NCBI GenBank assembly: GCA_947652605.1
Contig: OX393579.1
Location: 21,101,674-21,165,673, forward strand
Reading direction: 5' to 3'
Source: Elmis aenea
Lineage: Eukaryota > Arthropoda > Insecta > Coleoptera > Elmidae
DNA: 64,000 nt
The translations under genes and the position numbers were made by a program. Positions 1-10,117 of this stretch are shown one piece after another. Each line of letters begins with the position of its first letter. The first letter of the stretch is position 1. Below the pieces are notes generated by a model. That model ran no database searches, was not told the origin of the DNA, and saw only the letters and a list, made by a program, of their open reading frames with translations.

Positions 1-39
1 ATTTAAATTGTTTTTATTTCTGTGGCACAAAAAATGTAA

Positions 40-151
40 TATGCACCTCGACCAAAACGTACTTTTTCGGCGTTGCCTGTTTGCTGGCTTCGACTACGTC
101 TCGGCCAGCAAACCAGACGCGGCCGAAAAAGTTACACTTTTTGGCCTTGAT
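40..151. repeat. GC-rich hairpin (inverted repeat)
   Basis: Two arms at 61-88 and 103-132 are inverted copies (both carry ACTTTTTCGGC and TTTGCTGGC) around a short loop. A weaker match extends the pairing to about 40-151. It is far more GC-rich than its surroundings and may be a small MITE or a structured element in the intron before the first receptor gene. No target duplication was identified. Confidence 0.55.
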
Positions 152-258
152 ACATAAATAACTATATATTGACAATACTTTCTTGGTATGATATCTATAT
201 CAGCGTTATTTTTGTTGTTGTAGGATACTAATATAAGTGCTAATCTGAATCAAAAAGT

Positions 259-1191
259 ATGGAATACGACGAGATACCCGAGTTAAACCGAACAGAGGAA
301 GTTCTGATGAAAGCGCCAGTTACATCGTGGCGGTTCATATTTCAAGTGATATTTTCTGTAACATTTAATATTGTAATGTTGGCCGCGGCCGTGTTATTAA
401 TTTACGTAATAATTAGGTTTAGAAGGTTAAGAACAATCACAAATATCTACATATTACATTGGGCAATAGTTATGGCTATACATACACCATTTAGCCCTAT
501 TATAATAAAATTAGGTTATAAAATGATTGCTTTTGTAAATAACAGTATTATCTGTGCAGTAGGTGGTTTCATGTTAAGTTTATATGCGTTAAAAATTATG
601 TTCTCTGCTTTACTTGTGATTGATTGGATCATACTTGAGTTTTGTCCAGTTAAAGGAATGAGTTTTAGAAAACATCACAAGATTATTATAGGTGTCTGTT
701 GGATTTTGTTTCTGGTATATTTAGTTTTTAGTATACCTTATCACTGTACTAAACTTGTAAACCGTTACTATCGTGAAATAATTTTTTCTCTGACAACGGG
801 TATAACTGTGCTTCTAATTTTAATTATTCACTGTATACGAGGTGTTCAAAAATGCAGAAATAAAAGCAGAGTTGCAGAAATAAATGGTCTGATGGTGGCT
901 ACAACATTTGTTCTTGTTTGGGTAGGTTGTACAGTTATCGCAATAATTACAGCGCGTATATTTGAGTGGTATATTTTAGCAGAAATTATTTTTGAATTAG
1001 GGTCTCATTCTAGTCCGTTAGTAAATGTTGTCTTACTTGCTCATTTAAACAAAGATTTCAAGATAGCAATTAAACAAACTTTAAGATGTATACCGATGTC
1101 GTATACGAATACAACAGCAACTTATCAAAATTTTGATGAAAGAGCGAGAGACGACAATAATGTTACCGTAAATTTACATGAACCATCTTAA
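259..1191 (+). CDS. Orphan class A-like GPCR, array gene 1
   Basis: A 310-residue seven-helix protein. Approximate segments: TM1 26-52, TM2 61-84, TM3 98-124, TM4 141-160, TM5 173-195, TM6 208-231, TM7 240-262, then helix-8-like residues 263-277 ending in Cys277. Cys99 (top of TM3) and Cys163 (loop 2) could form the usual GPCR disulfide; N10 is in an NRT sequon. The DRY position reads IDW (121-123), position 1.50 is Ala44, 2.50 is Met72 and NPxxY is NVVLL. It is presumably a plasma-membrane receptor; ligand and coupling are unknown. The ATG matches the start of its paralogs and lies 35 nt after a pyrimidine-rich splice acceptor (TAG at 221-223), so a noncoding first exon is likely. AATAAA lies at 1238-1243. 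The last three residues seen in paralogs (EEI or EAI) are lost through a GAA to TAA change at the stop. Confidence 0.9.
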   Translation: MEYDEIPELNRTEEVLMKAPVTSWRFIFQVIFSVTFNIVMLAAAVLLIYVIIRFRRLRTITNIYILHWAIVMAIHTPFSPIIIKLGYKMIAFVNNSIICAVGGFMLSLYALKIMFSALLVIDWIILEFCPVKGMSFRKHHKIIIGVCWILFLVYLVFSIPYHCTKLVNRYYREIIFSLTTGITVLLILIIHCIRGVQKCRNKSRVAEINGLMVATTFVLVWVGCTVIAIITARIFEWYILAEIIFELGSHSSPLVNVVLLAHLNKDFKIAIKQTLRCIPMSYTNTTATYQNFDERARDDNNVTVNLHEPS

Positions 1192-2277
1192 GAAATTTAA
1201 GAATTGCTCGAAAAGCTTACAAATTTGAGTTATTGGAAATAAATATCTGTAAAGTTTTATATTTTAGTACAACAAAATAGACTTTGTAAAAATCAATAAT
1301 TTTTGTGTACATAATTAATTCATTGATTTGTTGCAAACTTCTCTGATTTACCTAATAACATGTTTAAGAAACAGAATGTTTAACAAACACATTTGTGTTT
1401 TAAGTAACTTAAGTGATAAAAAAACATGCTTAAAATTATCGTTTAAAAATATACAAGAATGGTTTTTAATAATTTTTACAATACGTATTAATATTTACAT
1501 AGAATATTTTAACGAGTGTTATTGCAAATATTTTAATTTTTTAATATTTTTTAAGCAAGTCGGTACCTGAAAGATATAGTATGTAAATGGCAGTAAATAG
1601 GCTAAATTAAAACGATTATGTAGTTTTTAATCATTCAATTACATGCGCTTTGTTTTTAGTTAAAATTAGCCTGTTTTAAATAATATAAAGACGTAAATAA
1701 AAATTTCAATATTGTGAAAAATTCTTATCAAGCAATAAATTAATAAAACTAAAGTCGTTTTCATAACATTTTATCTATTCTTGAATTACTTATTTCTGTT
1801 GGGTAATAATGAACACAGCTATAATTAAAAAAAAAAAGAAGAAAAAGGCTTTAAAAATTAATTCCATGTAATTTACAAAACTATTTACAAAACCAACTAG
1901 GTCTAACTTAAATTATGTGTCATGTGACGGGGAATTTCGAGGTGCTTCAGGTGATATGTTAAAATTTAAAAATAATATTATAAATAAAAAACAAACATTT
2001 CAATCGACATATTATTTAAAAGTAAAGTGCTATACAAATTGTCCCAAATTCGAGTAAATGCATGGGAATCTCGCTTATCTTAAGAGCTACGAGGTCGATT
2101 AAATTAGGGCAAAATTGCGAAATTAGATCCTTATCAAATATCTGGAAAGAAAATTTTCATAGCTGTCTCAGTTCAAAAGTTATTCAGAAACTCAAAATAA
2201 TTGAAATTTAATCGAAGATGCTTTCTTGGTAGTTAGTAATGTCTTGATGTCTATATCAGTTTTTTTTTTTGTTATAG
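1192..2277. other. Duplicated intergenic unit between genes 1 and 2
   Basis: No gene recognised; the 80-codon open frame at 1328-1570 is AT-rich noise. The stretch is homologous to the 3' flanks of genes 2 and 3 and, in its second half (about 2060-2235), to the DNA just upstream of gene 3. It was therefore carried along in segmental duplication with the receptor exon. Confidence 0.7.
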
Positions 2278-2313
2278 GATTCTAATATTAAGTACTAATT
2301 ATAATCAAACAGG

Positions 2314-3249
2314 ATGGAATACGACGAGATACCTGAGTTAAACCAAACCGAGGCAGTTCTTATGGAAACGCCAGTTACTTCGTGGCGGTTCATATTTGAT
2401 GCGATATTTTCTGTAACATTTAATATAGTTATGTTGGCCGCGGCTGCGCTATTAATTTATGTAATAATTAGGTTTAGAGGGCTCAGAACTATCACAAATA
2501 TTTACATATTACATTGGGCAATAGTTATGGCTATACATGCACCATTTAGTCCTAGTATAATAAAATTATTTTATAACATGTTTGGTATTGTAAATGAGGG
2601 TATTAGTTGTGCAGTAGGTGGCTTCATGTTAAGTTTATATGCCTTAAAAATTCTGTTCTCTGCTTTACTTGTCATCGATTGGATCATACTTGAGTTTTGT
2701 CCAGTTAAAGGAACGAGTTTTAGAAAACATTACAAGATTATTATAGGTCTCTGTTGGATTTTGTTTCTGTTATATTTGGTTTTTAATATATTTTATTACT
2801 GTACTACACATGTAAACCATTTCTATGGTGAAATTATTCTGTTAATGAGTATAACTGTCCTTCTTATTTTAATTATTCACTGTATACGAGGTGTACAAAA
2901 ATGCAGGAACAAATGCAGAGTTGCAGAAATACATGGTTTGATGGTGGCTACAACATTTGTTCTTGTTTGGGTAGGCTGTATATTTATGACAATGATTATA
3001 GTGGATGCATTTAGGTTGTATATTTTAGCAGAAATTATTTATGAATTAGGGTCTCATTCTAGTCCGTTAGTAAATGTTGTCTTACTTGCTTATTTAAACA
3101 AAGATTTTAAGATAGCAATTGCACAAACTTTAAGAGGTATACCGATGTCGTATATAAATACCACTGCAACTTATCAAAATTCTGATGAAAGGTCGACAGA
3201 CGACAATAATGTTATTGTAAATTTACATGAACCAACTGAAGAAATTTAA
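2314..3249 (+). CDS. Orphan class A-like GPCR, array gene 2
   Basis: A 311-residue paralog of gene 1, differing from gene 3 at only about 30 positions by eye. Same seven-helix plan, with Cys99 and Cys163 kept, an NQT sequon at residue 10, IDW at the DRY position, and Met at 2.50. The start of TM5 is two residues shorter than in gene 1. Two oddities: the Cys after helix 8, a potential palmitoylation site in the other array members, is Gly (LRGIP instead of LRCIP), and loop 3 has an extra Cys (KCRNKC). The tail ends TEEI. The ATG follows an acceptor (TAG at 2275-2277) by 36 nt. A plant-type mariner element has inserted in its 3' flank at 3538. Confidence 0.9.
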   Translation: MEYDEIPELNQTEAVLMETPVTSWRFIFDAIFSVTFNIVMLAAAALLIYVIIRFRGLRTITNIYILHWAIVMAIHAPFSPSIIKLFYNMFGIVNEGISCAVGGFMLSLYALKILFSALLVIDWIILEFCPVKGTSFRKHYKIIIGLCWILFLLYLVFNIFYYCTTHVNHFYGEIILLMSITVLLILIIHCIRGVQKCRNKCRVAEIHGLMVATTFVLVWVGCIFMTMIIVDAFRLYILAEIIYELGSHSSPLVNVVLLAYLNKDFKIAIAQTLRGIPMSYINTTATYQNSDERSTDDNNVIVNLHEPTEEI

Positions 3250-3635
3250 GAATTGCTCGAAAATTTTACAAATATGAGTTATTGGAAATAAATTTCTGTA
3301 AAATATTCAATTTTAGTCTAGGAAAATGGACTTTCTAAAAATTAATAATTTTTTGTGTGCAGAATTCATTGATTTGTTGCAAACTTCTCTGATTTACCTA
3401 ATAACATGTTTAAGAAACAGAATGCTTTAACAAATAAATTTGTATTTTAAGTATCTTAAGTGATAAAAAGCCTGCTTAAAATTTTCGTTTAAGAAAATAC
3501 AAGAATGTTTTTTAAATATTTTTTGCAATATTAGGTACTACCTCCGTCCGAAAATATGGTATACATTAAGAAAAAAAAGTGGGAATAATAAAAGTAATAT
3601 TATCTTGGGCTTTTTTTGTTTTTGTTTCTTAATAA

Positions 3636-4100
3636 GTGGTTGTTAGGCAACTAATAAACAAATGGCACACAAATAGTTTGGCATATGTCAATAATATTTC
3701 ACAGGAAAAAAATTCGCGCATTTTAGACAAATTAAGTGACACCCGCTGTTCCAACAAAATGGCGAATTTTGATCAAAATTGTGTTGAATTGAAAAGAAGA
3801 AGTTCCAAATCAAAGCAACTGACACTTAACCAGCGTAATAGTAGCTATACTATTAAAAAAAAAATCCCCATAAGTCACAAGCACAAACCAATTTACGTAC
3901 AACAAGATAACGCGAAACCCCATTCCTCCGATGATGATGAAGATTTTGTAGCAGAAGGCTCTAGAGATGGCTGGTCTATTCGACTTAAATCACAACCGCC
4001 AAATAGTCCAAATTCTTATCTATTGGATCTTGGATTTTTCAGTTCTATATGCAACCTTACAACATACAGCTTTACCGAATACAATCGACGAATTGATTGA
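3636..4100 (+). pseudogene. Transposase remnant of the plant-type mariner
   Basis: An open frame of 154 codons, only its second half recognisable. It has VQQDNAKPH (second catalytic Asp), then a GWSIRLKSQPPNSPN block followed by LLDLGFFSSI. In plant mariner-like transposases the equivalent block is QPPNSPD followed by LDLGFF. The third acidic residue is Asn here, and the N-terminal DNA-binding region and first catalytic Asp are not recognisable. The frame is broken by the hAT insertion at 4104, so it is presumably dead. The ATG at 3636 has no independent support. Confidence 0.6.
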
Positions 4101-4103
4101 ATG

Positions 4104-5269
4104 CAGGGTGGATAAAAATCATGATATTTTTAAAAAAATCAAAAAAATCGATTTATTTGATTTAAATCAGATTTTTTTGATTTAAATCAGATTTTTTTGG
4201 TTTAAATCAAATGTACCATATTATCGAATATAGTGACATATTCACATGCTATTTCTGTTTTGTGATAATATATTTAATAACCAATATATTTAATTCATTG
4301 GTGAATTTTTGTCAAAATGAAAAATTAAATATAATGATTAAGAATTTTGAAAAAATCAGTGCTAAATGGTGAGAGAAACGGCTTGAGATATAAAGTTGAT
4401 TCAAACGCTATTTTATACAGTTTTTTCTAAACAACACAATAAAAATATTTTCAAATATACAGGGTGAGTCACCTTTCTGGAACTAATAGTAACTTTTATA
4501 TTTCAAATACAACACCCAATTTTTTGTTTAATATTTTTGACCGCCTTAATTTTAAATTTGCATCAATATAAAATACTAAAGGTTTTTATACGGCGATGTA
4601 AAAAAAAATTAATTTTTTAAATTATTCAAGGTTTTAAGTCTTTATTTAAAAAATTCTCCTGTTATTTTGAAGTACAGAGTTTTAATTTGGTATGGACATG
4701 CAGAAAAAAATTCTCTGTTCGCTCGATATGAAAAAATTTATAATTAGGTGGCAACTTTCAAGATTTTCAAAAGCTCGTAACTCGATTTTTTCAAATGCGA
4801 ACCCCTGTATTTTTTTATGTCATCAAATTCGTCTTTAAAAGAGCTTCATATTTTGTTAAGTATGTCCTATACCCAAAACTCATACTTTTCGAGATATTCG
4901 ACATTTTTCTTCAAATCGTTATTGAAGCAATAGAGTGCCGTGGAAAATGAACTGACTGTTCACTTGGCTGACGTCAAAAACTAGTCATTTTTTTTTTAAT
5001 TATTGCATTTCCACAATGAATATTACTTTACAAGAGCAAATTGATATGGTTTGTTCACCATTTCGTGTATTTAATTACTAATAGTAATACAATTTTGTTT
5101 TATTATAAATATTATATTGTATCTACTCATATAATCTGTGATTTAAATTGATAATCTTTTTTTAAAAATCACTTGATTTAAATCAATGATTTTTTTAAAA
5201 AAATCACTTGATTTAAATCATGATTTAAATCGTGATTTAAATCAATTGATTTAAATCTGCTCAACCCTG
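4104..5269 (+). mobile_element. Non-autonomous hAT-type element, copy B1
   Basis: A 1166-bp element starting CAGGGTGGA and ending TCAACCCTG, flanked by a perfect 8-bp duplication ATTGAATG (4096-4103 and 5270-5277). Both subterminal regions are packed with TTGATTTAAATC-type motifs. No transposase frame. Closely related copies lie at 8375-9583 and, inverted, at 14624-15838. An internal TACAGGGTGAGTCACC block near 4458 looks like an older fold-back terminus carried by all copies. Confidence 0.9.
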
Positions 5270-5636
5270 ATTGAATGCATACAAAATGCATTTAATGCAT
5301 TAAACATTCAAACCCTTAATAATGTTTTTCTAACATTGCAAACTTGTCTAGAAGCAACCACGTTAGCAAACGGAGGGAATTCCTATAAGATTCCGCACAT
5401 CAATAAGGCAAAACTTCTTCGTGGGGGCCATAACAAACATTATCATGTCCCATAGAAGCTGTGGAAACAGCCACGGCCTTGTTAAATTATAACTTTTTGT
5501 ATTATTCTTTGTTTTACTAGATATTTATAACTATTTCATAAATAAAATCATTCTAATTAATAAATATTGTAAATGAATATCATATTTTCGGACAAGAAAA
5601 AAATCAAAATGTATACCATATTTTCGGACGGAGGGA

Positions 5637-6399
5637 TAATATTTATTATTTACATAGAATATTTTAAGGAGTGTTATTGCAAATATTTTAATTTTTTAAT
5701 ATTTTTTAAGCAAGTACCTGAAAGATATAGTATGTATATGGCAGTAAATAGGATAAATTAAAACGATTATGTGCTTTTTTATCATTCAGTTACATGCACT
5801 TGGCTTTTAGTTAAAATTAGCCTGTTTTAAATAATATAAAGATATAACCAAAAATTTCGATAATAAATTAATAAAACGAATGTTGTTTTCTTATCTATTC
5901 TTGAAATACTTATTTCTGTTGGGTAATAATGAACAGCTATGATTTAAAAAAAAAAGAAAGAAAAAGGCTTTAAGTATTAATTTCATGTAATTTACAAAAC
6001 TATTTACAAAACCAACTAAGTCTAACTTAAATGATGTGTCATGTGATGGGGAATTTCGAGGTGCTTCAGGTGATATGTTAAAATTAAAGGGCTAATTTAA
6101 AAATATTATAATAAATAAAAACCAAACATTTCAATCGACATATTATTTAAAAGTAAAGTGCTATACAGATTGTCCCAAATTCGAGTAAATGCATGGGAAT
6201 CTCGCTTATCTTAAAAGCTACGAAGTCGATTAAATTAGAACTAAATTGCGAAATTAGATCCTTATCAAATATCTGGAAAGAAAATTTTCATAGCTGTCTT
6301 AGTTCAAAAGTTATTCAGAAACTCAAAAAAATTGAAATTTAATAGAAGATGCTTTCTTGGTAGTTAGTGATGTCTATATTAGTTTTTTTTTTGTTATAG
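5637..6399. other. Duplicated intergenic unit upstream of gene 3
   Basis: Continues the 3' flank of gene 2 after the mariner insertion and is homologous to 1490-2277. No gene recognised. It ends in a pyrimidine run and TAG acceptor at 6397-6399. Confidence 0.65.
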
Positions 6400-6435
6400 G
6401 ATTCTAATATTAAGTACTAATTATAATCAAACAGG

Positions 6436-7365
6436 ATGGAATACGACGAGATACCAGAGTTAAACCAAACCGAGGCAGTTCTTATGGAAACACCAGTTTA
6501 TTCGTGGCAGTTCATATTTCAAGTGATATTTTCTGTAACATTTAATATAGTAGTATTGGCCGCGGCTGTGCTATTAATTTACGTAATAATTAGGTTTAGA
6601 GGGCTAAGAACAATCACAAATATTTACATATTACATTGGGCAATAGTTATGGCTATACATACACCATTTAGTCCTAGTATAATAAAATTATTTTATAAAA
6701 TGTTTGGTATTGTAAATAACGGTATTAGTTGTGCAGTGGGTGGCTTCATGTTAAGTTTTTATGCCTTAAAAATTCTGTTCTCTGCTTTACTTGTCATCGA
6801 TTGGATCATACTTGAGTTTTGTCCAGTTAAAGGAATGAGTTTTAGAAAACATTACAAGATTGTTATAGGTGCCTGTTGGATTTTGTTTCTGTTATATTTG
6901 GTTTTTATTATACACTGTACTACACATGAAAACCATTTCTATGGTGAAATTATTCTGTTAATGAGTATAACTGTCTTTCTTATTTTAATTATTCACTGTA
7001 TACGATGTGTACAAAAATGCAGGAACAAATGCAGAGTTGCAGAAATACATGGTTTGATGGTGGCTACAACATTTGTTCTTGTTTGGGTAGGCTGTATATT
7101 TATGACAATGATTATAGTGGATGCATTTAGGTTGTATATTTTAGCAGGAATTATTTATGAATTAGGGTCTCATTCTAGTCCGTTAGTAAATGTTGTCTTA
7201 CTTGCTTATTTAAACAAAGATTTTAAGATAGCAATTACACAAACGTTGAGATGTATACCGACGTCGTATACGAATACCACAGCAACTTATCAAAATTCTG
7301 ATGAAAGGTCGAGAGAGGACAATAATGTTATTGTAAATTTACATGTACCAACAGAAGAAATTTAA
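6436..7365 (+). CDS. Orphan class A-like GPCR, array gene 3
   Basis: A 309-residue paralog, the nearest relative of gene 2; from about residue 195 onward the two are almost identical. Seven hydrophobic segments at the same places as gene 1, Cys99 in TM3, and a loop-2 Cys within IHCTTHE although this loop is two residues shorter than in gene 2. NQT sequon at residue 10, IDW at the DRY position, Met at 2.50, tail TEEI. Loop 3 carries three cysteines (RCVQKCRNKC). The Cys after helix 8 is present (LRCIP). The start codon aligns with the paralogs and lies 36 nt after the acceptor at 6397-6399. Presumed cell-surface receptor of unknown ligand. Confidence 0.9.
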   Translation: MEYDEIPELNQTEAVLMETPVYSWQFIFQVIFSVTFNIVVLAAAVLLIYVIIRFRGLRTITNIYILHWAIVMAIHTPFSPSIIKLFYKMFGIVNNGISCAVGGFMLSFYALKILFSALLVIDWIILEFCPVKGMSFRKHYKIVIGACWILFLLYLVFIIHCTTHENHFYGEIILLMSITVFLILIIHCIRCVQKCRNKCRVAEIHGLMVATTFVLVWVGCIFMTMIIVDAFRLYILAGIIYELGSHSSPLVNVVLLAYLNKDFKIAITQTLRCIPTSYTNTTATYQNSDERSREDNNVIVNLHVPTEEI

Positions 7366-8374
7366 GAATTGCCCGAAAATTTTACAAATTTGAGTTATTG
7401 GAAATAAATATCTGTAAAATATTCAATTTTAGTCTAGGAAAATGGGCTTTGTAAAAATTAATAATTTTTTGTGTGCAGAATTCATTGATTTGTTGTAAAT
7501 TTATCTGATTTACCTAATAACATGTTTAAGAAACAGAATGTTTCAACAAATAAATGTGTATTTTAAGTATCTTAAGTGTTAAAAAACCTGCTTAAAATTA
7601 TCGTTTAAAAATATACAAGAATGGCTTTTAATATTTTTTACAATATGTATTAATATTTACATAGAATATTTTATTTAACGAGTGTTATTGCAAATATTTT
7701 AATTTTTTAATATTTTTTAAGCAAGTACCTGAAAGATATGGTATGTAAATGGCAGAAATAGCATCGGTTAAAACGATTATGTATTTTTTTATCGTTCAGT
7801 TACATGCACTTTGCTTTTAGTTAAAATTAGCCTGTTTTTTAAGTAATATAAAGACGTAAATAAAAATTCCACTATTGTGAAAAATTCTTATTAAGCAATA
7901 AATTAATAAAACCAATGTTGTTTTCTCTATTCTTGAAATATTTATTTCTGTTGGGTAACAAGGAATTAAAAACAATACTTTCTTCATACTACGTATGGCG
8001 AAAGTAAAAAGAAGAAAAAAAGCTTTAAGTATTAATTTCATGTAATTTACAAAACTATTTACAAAACCAACTAAGTCTAACTTAAATTATGTGTTATGTG
8101 ATGGGGAATTTCGAGGTGCTTCAGGTGATAGGTTAAAATTAAAAGGCTAACTAAAACCAAATATTACAATTGATATATTTTTTAAAAGTAAAGTGATGTG
8201 TTAATAAATCGAATTCTTAAGTTTAGAATAAATGTACGGAGTTTCGCGAATAAAATGTTGTTTCGCAGAGGGCGACTATAGTCGTCCGTCGTAGCGAGAG
8301 GGTTAAAAACCAGTTTTTTTATATACAGTTAATATTGCTCGGGTTATCTCAGTCTTAAAATGATCAGTTACAAA
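7366..8374. other. Duplicated 3' flank of gene 3
   Basis: Homologous to 1192-2170 up to about 8160 (shared poly(A)-like AATAAA after the stop, shared TAAGCAATAAATTA block near 7893). After that the match fades. No gene recognised. Confidence 0.6.
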
Positions 8375-9583
8375 CAGGGTGGATAAAAAACATGATTTTT
8401 TAAAAAAAATAAAAAAAATTGATTTATATGATTTAAATCCGATTTTTTTGATTTAAATCAAATGTAATATTATCGAATTTAGTGACATATTCACATGCTA
8501 TTTCTGTTTTGTGCTAATATATTTAATAACCAATAAATTTAATTCATTGGTGAATTGTTGTCAAAATGAAAAATGAAATATAATGATTAAGAATTTTGAA
8601 AAAATCAGTGCTAAATGTTGATGTTTAATTAATTATATACAGGTTGGGTTATTAGTGCGGGATCGGTCGATTGTGGCTAAACGGTTTGAGATATGAAGTT
8701 GATTCAAATAAATGCTATTTTATACAGTTTTTTCTAAACAACACAATAAAAATATTTTCAAATATACAGGGTGAGTCACCTTTCTGGAACTAATAGCAAC
8801 TTTTATATTTCAAATACAACACCCCATTTTTTATTTAATATTTTTGACCGCCTTAATTTCAGCTTTGCATCAATATAAAATACTACAGGTTTTTATACGG
8901 CATTGTAAAAAAAAATTCTAAATTATTCAAGGTTTTAAGTCTTTATTTAAAAAAATCTCCTAAAGTTATTTTGAAGTACAGAGTTGTAATTTGGTATGGA
9001 CAGGAAAAAAAAAATTCTCTGTTCGCTCAATATGAAAAAATTTGAATCACACATACAGGGGTGTTTATAAATAGGTGGCAACATGATGTTCAAAAGCTCG
9101 TAACTCGATTTTTTCAAATGCAAATCCCTGTATTTTTTTTTGTCATCGAATTCGTCTTTAAAAGAGCTTCATTTTTTGTTAAGTATGTCCTATACCCAAA
9201 ACTCATACTTTTCGAGATATTCGATTTTTTTTTCTAATCGTTATTAAAGCAAATAGGATGCCGTGGAAATCGAAAAAAACTGACTTTTTACTTCACTAAC
9301 GTCAAAAACTTGTCATTTATTTCTTGAATTATTATCGCATTTCCACAATGAATTTTACTTTACAAGAGCAAATTGATATGGTTTATTCACCATTTCGTGT
9401 ATTTAATTACTAATAGTAATACAATTTTGTTTTATTATAAATATTATATTGTATCTACTCATATAATCTGTGATTTAAATTGATTTTTTTTAAATCACTT
9501 GATTTAAATCAATGATTTTTAAAAAAAAATTACTTGATTTAAATCGTGATTTAAATCAATTGATTTAAATCTGCTCAACCCTG
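8375..9583 (+). mobile_element. Non-autonomous hAT-type element, copy B2
   Basis: 1209 bp with the same CAGGGTGGA and TCAACCCTG ends as B1, flanked by a perfect 8-bp duplication GTTACAAA (8367-8374 and 9584-9591). Relative to B1 it keeps an extra block near 8610-8690 (with a TACAGGTTGGGTTATTAG sequence). No coding capacity seen. Confidence 0.9.
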
Positions 9584-9599
9584 GTTACAAATACATATC

Positions 9600-9875
9600 C
9601 AGGGGGCGGCAACCTTTTTGTCAATAAGGGCGCAATATAAATTCAAAAGTTATTGGGGGGCGCCCGAAAAAACACTTTAAAATATTAAAGGTTTTATTTC
9701 TGGTAGTGGCCTTAAGGACGTAAAGTTCAAATTCGCACATTTCGGTCGATTAGCAATGCCTGTGTGTACCATAGAACTGATTTTCTAACACCGTATGTGT
9801 GTAATATAGTGAGGGCGCATAAAAATATCACAGAGGGTGACATTGCGCCAGAGGGTGCCGCGTTGCCGATCCCTG
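9600..9875. mobile_element. Short hAT-type MITE
   Basis: 276 bp. Left end CAGGGGGCGGCAAC and inverted right end CAGGGATCGGCAAC match over the hAT-like terminus. Flanking octamers TACATATC and ATCATACC agree at only 5 of 8 positions, so the target duplication is eroded or not certain. Confidence 0.6.
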
Positions 9876-10117
9876 ATCATACCATTTATCTTGAAAGGAA
9901 CTAGTAGGCTTTAAAAACATTTAGAAAAGTTATTTTTTAAGTTCATAATGTTGTCAATTTGTTACAGTCGTAAATAATTTTATACAACTATGAGGTTTAA
10001 ACATTCTTTCTTTTGAAATTCAATCGAAGATGCATTCTTGGTAGTTAGTGATTTCTATAACAGTTGTTTTTGTTTGTTATAGGATCTAATATTAAGTACT
10101 AATTATAATCAAACAGG

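Larger units (their letters stand above)
3538..5636. mobile_element. Plant-type mariner (Stowaway-like ends), decayed
   Basis: The terminal inverted repeats match for 25 bases (shared core CCTCCGTCCGAAAATATGG; left from 3541, right ending near 5635) and resemble the CTCCCTCCGT ends of plant Stowaway MITEs and plant mariner-like elements. TA flanks both ends (3536-3537 and 5637-5638). The empty target is preserved in the 3' flanks of genes 1 (about 1487-1500) and 3 (about 7645-7665), which read continuously across this point. The interior holds a transposase remnant and a nested hAT-type element at 4104-5269. Confidence 0.75.
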
